This document shows, piece after piece, positions 61,146 to 64,000 of a stretch of 64,000 nucleotides of DNA. The position numbers and the translations under genes were made by a program. How positions within the stretch are numbered: the stretch's first letter is position 1; every line of letters starts with the position of its first letter. The DNA is from Flavobacterium psychrophilum (GTDB taxonomy: Bacteria; Bacteroidota; Bacteroidia; Flavobacteriales; Flavobacteriaceae): positions 110,124 through 174,123 of the forward strand of contig CAMCVA010000004.1 of the NCBI GenBank assembly GCA_945879625.1, given 5' to 3'. The notes beneath the pieces are model-generated. The model saw nothing but the letters and a program-made list of their open reading frames with translations. It was not told the origin of the DNA and made no database searches.

Positions 61146-64000
61146 ATGAAAAAAGTTGTACTCACCTTGGCCCTTTTTGCTTCGATTGGAATAGCCTTCG
61201 CGCAAACAAGCCGCCCCGTTTGGAAATCGACGGTAAAAAATACCCAATCGACTACCCTAGAAAACAAACAAAGCATTGCCAATCCATATTTATTTGCTTT
61301 AGATGCAGAAGCCTTGCAACAAGCCTTAGCCAATGCGCCACAGCGTTTTGCCTCGGCAGCGGCCTCTACCAAAATTGTAAGCTTCCCAACTGTATCGGGC
61401 GAATTAGCTCAGTACCGTGTAAAGGAATCATCCAATCTTGATCCCGAATTGGCAGCTCGTTACCCTGAAATTAAATCCTATATAGGACAAGGAGTTGAAA
61501 ACCCTGCGGCTACCATTTATTTTAGCGTATCTCCATTGGGTGTGCAAACCATGCTCATCAACCCAGACAAATCGGCTGAATTTATTGAGCCCTACACTAC
61601 CGATTTATCATCCTATGTGGTGTATCGTCGTCAAGACAAAGCGGCTTCTTTAACTCCATTTGAGTGTAAAGTAATTGCCGATGCTCCCTCAGATCTTACC
61701 TCATCTACGGCTCGTCCCAACGCCGACGATGCTACTTTGCGCACCTTTCGTTTAGCCGCCTCGTGTACTGGAGAGTATGCTGGCTATTTTGGAGGGACTA
61801 AAGCCTTAGCCTTAGCCGCTATTAACAATAGCATGACGCGTGTAAACGGGGTATTTGAATCAGATTTTGCTGCACGCATGGTTTTGGTTGCAAACAACGA
61901 CGCCGTATTGTATACTAGCGCCAGTACAGATCCATACACCACAAGCTACAACAGCCAATTACAAAGTACCTTAACATCTGTAATTGGAGATGCCAATTAT
62001 GATGTGGGTCATTTGTTTGTGTTGGCATCAAACAACGGAAACGCGGGATGTATAGGTTGTATTTGTGCCTCTGGGAAAGGCAGCGGATTTACCGCAGGTA
62101 GTGCACCGCTAGGAGACACCTTTGATATTGATTATTTAGCACATGAAATTGGACATCAATTTGGTGGAAATCACACCTTTTCAATGAGCAATGAAGGAAC
62201 AGGTGTAAATATGGAGCCAGGTTCTGGATCGAGCATAATGGGTTATGCTGGAATCACTTCGCAGGATGTTCAACCCAATTCTGACGCCTATTTTCATGCG
62301 ATTAGTATTCAACAGATTACCAACAACATCAAGGTAAAAACCTGTCAAACCAACACGCCTACTGGTAATGCCGTTCCAACGGCAATTGCTGGATTAGATT
62401 ATACAATCCCAAAAAGTACTCCATTTATGTTAACTGGATCAGGTACTGATGCCAACGCAGATGTATTAACCTACAACTGGGAACAAATTGACAACGCAGC
62501 AAGTACAGCTACGGGAGCCAGTTCGGCTGCAAGTGCAACTCGAACCACAGGACCTACCTTCCGATCATATAATTCATCTACATCCCCTGTTCGTTGTTTT
62601 CCAAGATTGCAATCTGTTTTAACAGGAGCCACCACTACATCAGGCACTGAAATATTAGTTGAAGCTTTGCCTTCTGTTGCACGAACAATGAACTTTCGTT
62701 TAACCGTGCGCGACAATAAAATTGGAGGAGCTGCCAACAACAGCGATGACATGATTGTAACAGTAAATGCCACGGCCGGTCCTTTTGCGGTGAGCACACC
62801 AAATACAGCAGTATCGTACGTGGGTGGAAGTACCCAAACCATTACTTGGGCTGTAGCCGGAACCACAGCCAACAATGTAAACTGTGCTAATGTGGATATT
62901 TTATTGTCTACTGACGGCGGAACTACATTTACTGTGATACTGGCCGCAACGCCAAATGACGGAACCGAAGCGGTGGTAATTCCAAACACACCGGGCACGA
63001 CCAACCGCATCATGGTGAAAGGAAGTAACCATATTTTCTTTGACATTTCGAATGCTAATTTTACCATTACGCAAGGTTCTACTGATTTTACTGCACCAAG
63101 TGCACCAACCAATTTGGCTGCAGCTGGTACAACTAGTACAAGCACACAATTGAGCTGGACAGCGGCTACCGATAACGTAGCCGTAACTGGATATGATGTA
63201 TATCAAGGAGCAACCTTAAAAGCAAGTGTAACGACTACATCTTATACGGTAACTGGTTTAAATCCAGCCACACTATACAGTTTTAGCGTGAAAGCGAAAG
63301 ATGCAAATAACAATGTATCTGCAGCAAGTAACGTAGTAGATGTAACTACTTTGGCTGATACCGCTGCGCCTTCGGCACCCGTATTGAATGCTTCGGGAAC
63401 AACTAGCACAACCACCAATTTAGCTTGGACAGCAGCAACTGACAACGTAGCTGTAACCGGTTATGACGTATACCAAAATAGTGTTTTCAGAGCATCAGTA
63501 ACCGGATTGACGTATGCTGTAACTGGCTTAAGCGCGGGGACCACCTATGCGTTTACTGTGTTAGCCAAAGATGCAGCAGGAAATACTACAAGTAGTAATG
63601 CGGTAAATGTGACCACCACAACGCCAGATAGCACTGCGCCATCAGCTGTAGTATTGAGTGCTTCGGGCACAACTGCTTCTACTACCAACTTGAGTTGGAC
63701 AGCAGCTACTGATAATGTAGCTGTAACCGGATACGAAGTATACCAAGGGGCTACTTTGAGAGCTACCGTTACTACTTTAACCTATGCTGTAACCGGACTT
63801 ACTGCTTCTACTGCCTATACCTTTAGTGTAAAAGCAAAAGATGCAGCTGGAAATGCTTCAACAAGCAATACCGTTTCGGTAACTACGCTTACGCCAACTG
63901 TAACCTATTGTACCTCGCAAGGGAATAATGCAAGCAATGACCGCATTAGTCGAGTAGTATTGGGAACAATAAACAATAGCTCAACTGCAACTACAGGCTA
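61146..64000 (+). CDS. Reprolysin-like (M12B-type) metalloprotease with Fn3 repeats (3' partial)
   Basis: The frame is open from ATG 61146 to the window end (951 complete codons), so no stop is visible. Signal peptide MKKVVLTLALFASIGIAFAQ; propeptide to about residue 190; metzincin catalytic domain with the zinc motif HEIGHQFGGNH (residues 333-343) and Met-turn SIMGY (Met about 365); a beta-sandwich region; three Fn3 domains of about 90 residues beginning near 63084, 63357 and 63627, each containing TAATDNVAVTGY; then the start of a GEVED-like domain (YCTSQGNNASNDRISRV). A T9SS sorting domain is expected beyond the window. Predicted secreted protease. Confidence 0.92.
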   Translation, partial: MKKVVLTLALFASIGIAFAQTSRPVWKSTVKNTQSTTLENKQSIANPYLFALDAEALQQALANAPQRFASAAASTKIVSFPTVSGELAQYRVKESSNLDPELAARYPEIKSYIGQGVENPAATIYFSVSPLGVQTMLINPDKSAEFIEPYTTDLSSYVVYRRQDKAASLTPFECKVIADAPSDLTSSTARPNADDATLRTFRLAASCTGEYAGYFGGTKALALAAINNSMTRVNGVFESDFAARMVLVANNDAVLYTSASTDPYTTSYNSQLQSTLTSVIGDANYDVGHLFVLASNNGNAGCIGCICASGKGSGFTAGSAPLGDTFDIDYLAHEIGHQFGGNHTFSMSNEGTGVNMEPGSGSSIMGYAGITSQDVQPNSDAYFHAISIQQITNNIKVKTCQTNTPTGNAVPTAIAGLDYTIPKSTPFMLTGSGTDANADVLTYNWEQIDNAASTATGASSAASATRTTGPTFRSYNSSTSPVRCFPRLQSVLTGATTTSGTEILVEALPSVARTMNFRLTVRDNKIGGAANNSDDMIVTVNATAGPFAVSTPNTAVSYVGGSTQTITWAVAGTTANNVNCANVDILLSTDGGTTFTVILAATPNDGTEAVVIPNTPGTTNRIMVKGSNHIFFDISNANFTITQGSTDFTAPSAPTNLAAAGTTSTSTQLSWTAATDNVAVTGYDVYQGATLKASVTTTSYTVTGLNPATLYSFSVKAKDANNNVSAASNVVDVTTLADTAAPSAPVLNASGTTSTTTNLAWTAATDNVAVTGYDVYQNSVFRASVTGLTYAVTGLSAGTTYAFTVLAKDAAGNTTSSNAVNVTTTTPDSTAPSAVVLSASGTTASTTNLSWTAATDNVAVTGYEVYQGATLRATVTTLTYAVTGLTASTAYTFSVKAKDAAGNASTSNTVSVTTLTPTVTYCTSQGNNASNDRISRVVLGTINNSSTATTG

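Noticed and set aside
62471..63445. Minus-strand ORFs of 224, 101 and 67 codons
   Set aside because: They are shadows of the unclosed plus-strand metalloprotease, whose frame is open, has a signal peptide and encodes recognisable metzincin and Fn3 domains.

Overview
The window is a 64 kb piece of a Bacteroidota chromosome, most likely Flavobacteriaceae and close to Flavobacterium. The evidence: proteins with C-terminal type IX secretion (T9SS) sorting domains, the gliding lipoprotein GldD, a MurF-Alr fusion, an Omp28-type lipoprotein, a TonB-like protein with the Bacteroidota YPGG motif, promoters of the TTG-N19-TAnnTTTG type, and starts without Shine-Dalgarno sequences. It looks like core chromosome. 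I see no phage, insertion sequence, integrase, CRISPR array, restriction system or secondary-metabolite cluster, and no clearly undescribed multi-gene system.

Layout. 1-4.1 kb: 3' end of ahcY, a small unknown protein, a TonB-like protein, a small outer-membrane barrel protein, and rpmA/rplU. 4.3-8.7 kb: an M16 peptidase pair (one catalytic, one without the zinc motif), a heavy-metal-associated lipoprotein and gldD. 8.7-14.9 kb: ssb, mutY, HU, a 30-codon extremely basic gene, rng, tadA and dxs. 15-21.5 kb: a DUF3078 protein and two tandem, paralogous M36 metalloproteases with PA and T9SS domains, each behind a promoter of identical design. 21.5-31.6 kb: dNTP metabolism (nrdB, nrdA, dgt, dCMP deaminase), DUF3109, an S41 peptidase, a HupE-like membrane protein and fbp. 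31.7-37.4 kb: GNAT, aspartate kinase, two T9SS cargo proteins and a di-heme lipoprotein. 37.5-41.4 kb: a very large SprA-like envelope protein, then a repeat-filled spacer and tRNA-Ala(GGC). 41.4-45.8 kb: an envelope thiol-redox group (DUF6029, TlpA-like, Omp28), queD and lpxH. 45.8-56.6 kb: an MFS transporter, recJ, ade, rsmI, an acidic unknown protein, tdk, murF-alr and asd. 56.6-64 kb: a His/Cys-rich secreted protein with a metal-type TonB receptor, mtgA, an FAD oxidoreductase and an unfinished reprolysin-like metalloprotease with Fn3 repeats.

How genes work together: nrdB-nrdA-dgt puts dNTP synthesis and hydrolysis side by side. Aspartate kinase and asd, 22 kb apart, catalyse steps 1 and 2 of the aspartate pathway that feeds lysine, threonine, methionine and diaminopimelate. 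MurF-Alr and MtgA serve peptidoglycan. At least five proteins are predicted T9SS or secreted cargo, and GldD links the same strain to gliding and T9SS.

The most interesting non-coding signals are a scattered family of 7-bp tandem repeats whose words recur at distant loci, two identical 36-bp terminators bracketing one gene, an inverted repeat between nrdB and nrdA, and a tRNA promoter that begins inside the end of the upstream gene.
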